Position numbers and translations under genes: made by a program. This document shows positions 19,718 to 22,030 of a stretch of 22,030 bases of DNA, in pieces. The DNA lies in the NCBI GenBank assembly GCA_025349905.2, contig MU624819.1, positions 1-22,030 on the forward strand, read 5' to 3'. Source of the DNA: Blastocladiella britannica. Its lineage: Eukaryota; Blastocladiomycota; Blastocladiomycetes; Blastocladiales; Blastocladiaceae. The notes below the pieces were generated by a model, which saw only the letters and a program-made list of their open reading frames with translations, did not search any database and had not been told where the DNA came from. Within the stretch, counting starts at the first letter, position 1; the number at the start of each line of letters is the position of its first letter.

Positions 19718-21987
19718 TCACACCTCCTCGTGGCCGTCGTCGTCCCCGACCGCATACATGTCGTACGGTGCTGCGGCCTCCTCCTCCCCGTAGTAGTCCT
19801 CGTCATAGCCGTAGCCCTCGCCACCGTCATATGCCGCCTCCTCTGTCACGGCAGGACCACCGGCAGCAGCAGATTCAGCGTCGCCAAAGATCTCACGAAG
19901 CGCCTCCGGGTTGATCTTGGTCGAGACCCGCGACTTGGCGGTCATGAGCACGCGGTCGCCGACATTGTGTCCGTCGCCCGCGGTCCGTGCGGCATCGGAC
20001 GCCGTCCACCCGACCCGCTCGCTCCCGTCGGCGCTCTTGCTGTTGGGCCCACGGCGCTGGCGTTTTCGCAGCGGCATGCCCGACACGCGCGCGGCGTCGC
20101 GGATCTTTTGCCGCTCGGCCTGGGCGGCCATCCAGTCCCAGTTGGCTTGGTTCCAAATACACTCGCGGGCCTCAATTTCAGCCGGCTCAGTGACAATCGA
20201 CCGCGACACGTCCGGGTCGTCGTCGAGGTCGCTGAGATCGGCGTCGGCCGCCGTCAGCTCCACCCGCCCGCGATTAGCGTCCGACAAGTTGATGTGGGTC
20301 AGGAAATCGGCCGTGGTCCGCGGCACCGTGCGCACTGCCGTAGCCGCCACTTCCGGTGTGGCAAGTGCTTGGGCATCCAGTGAATCGCTCACCACGGATG
20401 GCGTCAACCCGGAAGCCGCGGCCTCGACCGCCAGCGCCTGAGCGCGCGCCAGGTTCATGGCGTGCCGGTGCTCCTGGGCTAGGACCGACATGGGTTTGAT
20501 CTCGGACAACGCCGCGGTCTCGGCTGGGAGCGCAGGCACCAGCTCCATCGCGTCGGTCTGGGGCGCCGCGAAATGGCCGCGCGTCGACGGATTGGCCGGA
20601 ATCACTTGCGCCAGCGCCTCAATCATTTTCGCCAAGGGCACGCCGGCAACCGTGGCAGGCTGGCCGCGCCGCCGCTTGGCGGCACCCGACCGACGCGCAC
20701 GGGGAACCGGCGCTGGCTCTTCCTCTTTATCGGCGTCGTCGTTCTCGCTGCCAATGCCGCCGCCGTCACCACGCGTCCCGCGCGTCGGAGTGCTGGAGCC
20801 CGAGCGTGCCCTCTGGCGGCGGGCGGACGCCAGAATCGTGCCCTCGCTGCCGTCAGACGACGCGCCACCTTCTTCTTCGGGAGCGACTGACTGCGACGAT
20901 GACGACGCAATTGCTGTGGGAGCAGCGCCAGCAGCAGCAGCAGGTGCTCGCGTCGCGCGCGACGGCTGCATGAGGAGTTTTCGCGCCAGCCCCAGAATAT
21001 TGGACTTGAGCAAGCCCTCGGCGCGCTTGATGCTGCGAGTTGCCGCGGCCGAGGTCGCATCCAGTCCATTCTCGTCACCGGCGTCCCCATTTCCGTTCTC
21101 GACGTCATCGTCGTCATCGTCGAGTTCCATGGCCTCGTCATCGTCGTCGTCGTCGTCGTCGCTGCCATCAGTGGCAAACCGCGACCGAGCCTGGACGGCC
21201 GTCATGGGTGGGGTGGGCAGGACGTCCAGGGCACTCGTAGACGCTGCCGCAGAGGCACTGGCCGTTTCTACAGTTGCTGCCGCCGAATCTGGCGTGTCGT
21301 CGTCTGCGGTGACGGGCAGCACAAGCCCCTGTTCCTCCAGTGCGCGCAGTTCGGTGATGCGGTTGCGAATGTACGACGGCGGCAGCGACGTGGACACGTC
21401 GTCCGAGTCGGCGAGGGTACGAAAGCTGAACGCCGAGAGCTGGGCGGCGGGCGTGGCCGCAAACTCCTTGATGCGCTTAGCGACGGTCGCGTCCGACATT
21501 TTCACCACCTGCACCACCTCCTTGACGGTGCGGTGGAAGTGGTGCATCCGGGCAGCAATCAGGAGCGCGGCCCCACAAATGCCCGCCGGTCGTCGTCCGT
21601 CGGCGATCCAGTCGCGCTTCATGCGTTTCACCAGCAACAGCGCGTCGTTGGATACGGCCCGGGTCTTGTCGCCAAACTCGAGCGCCTGCGCAAACCGCGA
21701 AATGTACACGGACGGGTCAATGTCCTCGACCGAGGCCACCGACGGGAACTCGCGCCGCAGTTCCATGAACAGCGCGCCCAGTTTGAAGACCGACGCTTGC
21801 GCGAGATCGCCCAGCTCAATCAGCATGATGGGCACATTGTTGCGCCGCAGCGAAATGTACAGACACACGGCGCACATGTGCGCGCGCTTCTTGCCGCGCG
21901 TCAGTCGGTGCATGTACGCCAGCGTGTAGATGCGCTCGGCGTGCGCGATGATGGATTCGCCTTGCAGGTGTAGCGCAGCCGCGTACC
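19718..21987 (-). CDS. BRF1: TFIIIB subunit Brf1 (TFIIB-related factor), 5'-partial
   Basis: Brf1 joins TBP and Bdp1 in TFIIIB, which recruits RNA polymerase III to tRNA and 5S genes. The window holds one long exon (755 codons plus stop); the N-terminal zinc ribbon and the start lie beyond the right edge. The exon opens after acceptor ATTGCAG. Two cyclin folds are visible. The first contains YAAALHLQGESIIAHAERIY and LTRGKKRAHMCAVCLYISLR. The second contains RFAQALEFG, DWIADGRRPAGICGAALLIAARMH, and VKEVVQVVKMSDATVAKRIKEF. The middle is acidic and low-complexity, with Asp runs near 21110-21165. The C-terminal Brf1 homology block DLDDDPDVSRSIVTEPAEIE...IWNQANWDWMAAQAERQK is clear, and a Tyr/Glu/Asp-rich tail follows. 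The stop TGA lies inside a strong GTGAGT donor, so an alternative spliced end is possible. Family identity is firm. Confidence 0.93.
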
Positions 21988-22030
21988 CTGCAATGATCTG
22001 TCGGGCTGTTTAACATATTTTTTTTTTTTT
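21988..22030 (-). other. Right-edge intron of BRF1
   Basis: The sequence upstream of the BRF1 exon ends in ATCATTGCAG, a normal acceptor, and starts with a long poly-A (plus-strand poly-T) run at the window edge. The exon begins with two bases of a split codon, so a preceding coding exon must exist outside the window. Confidence 0.75.

Noticed and set aside
21118..21165. Trinucleotide (GTC/ATC) microsatellite
   Set aside because: It lies within BRF1 and encodes Asp runs in an acidic linker, so it is explained by the protein.
20457..21929. 490-codon plus-strand open frame opposite BRF1
   Set aside because: It mirrors the Brf1 coding exon; its Ser/Ala-rich product shows no domain, and the opposite strand has both cyclin folds and the Brf1 block.

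Overview
This is nuclear DNA from a eukaryote, most likely an early-diverging (zoosporic) fungus. The genes are split by many short introns, mostly 50-100 nt, with GTRNGN-type donors and YAG or AAG acceptors. Exons are GC-rich with a strong G/C bias at third codon positions. Introns and gene flanks are A/T-rich with long poly-T or poly-A runs. Several proteins have clear fungal family character: a Srp1-type SR protein, a Sec2 Rab exchange factor with the fungal C-terminal cysteine module, and the TFIIIB subunit Brf1. A rhodopsin-like (class A) GPCR is unusual for Dikarya, so I lean towards Blastocladiomycota or Chytridiomycota. That placement is inference.

Layout: 201-1459 (-) is a Srp1-like splicing factor in three exons with one unusually long intron. 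1460-1860 is a divergent promoter holding a perfect CRE. 1861-4393 (+) is a seven-exon long-chain acyl-CoA synthetase. 4549-7256 (+) is a seven-exon GPCR with a huge third intracellular loop. 7257-8976 has no intact gene: it holds a decayed coding region enclosed by a 47-bp inverted repeat pair, plus a short tandem repeat. From 8977 to the right edge every recognised gene is on the minus strand, head to tail with small gaps. In transcription order from the right edge these are BRF1 (5' end outside the window), a CaMK1-like kinase, a tiny ORF with an apparent -1 frameshift, a mitochondrial P-loop ATPase with a membrane segment, SEC2, and a glycogenin with a long disordered region and a C-terminal transmembrane segment.

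No pathway operon is expected in a eukaryote. There are loose themes: signalling (GPCR, CaM kinase), secretion and membranes (Sec2, acyl-CoA synthetase, membrane-tethered glycogenin) and gene expression (Srp1, Brf1). Exon joins were chosen by hand so that reading frame and family motifs are restored across each junction; in every case the lengths add up to an open frame. The observations most worth following up are the tail-anchored glycogenin, the GPCR with its 440-residue loop and SPxxY motif, the mitochondrial ATPase of unclear family, the inverted-repeat-bounded decayed locus, and the frameshifted small ORF.
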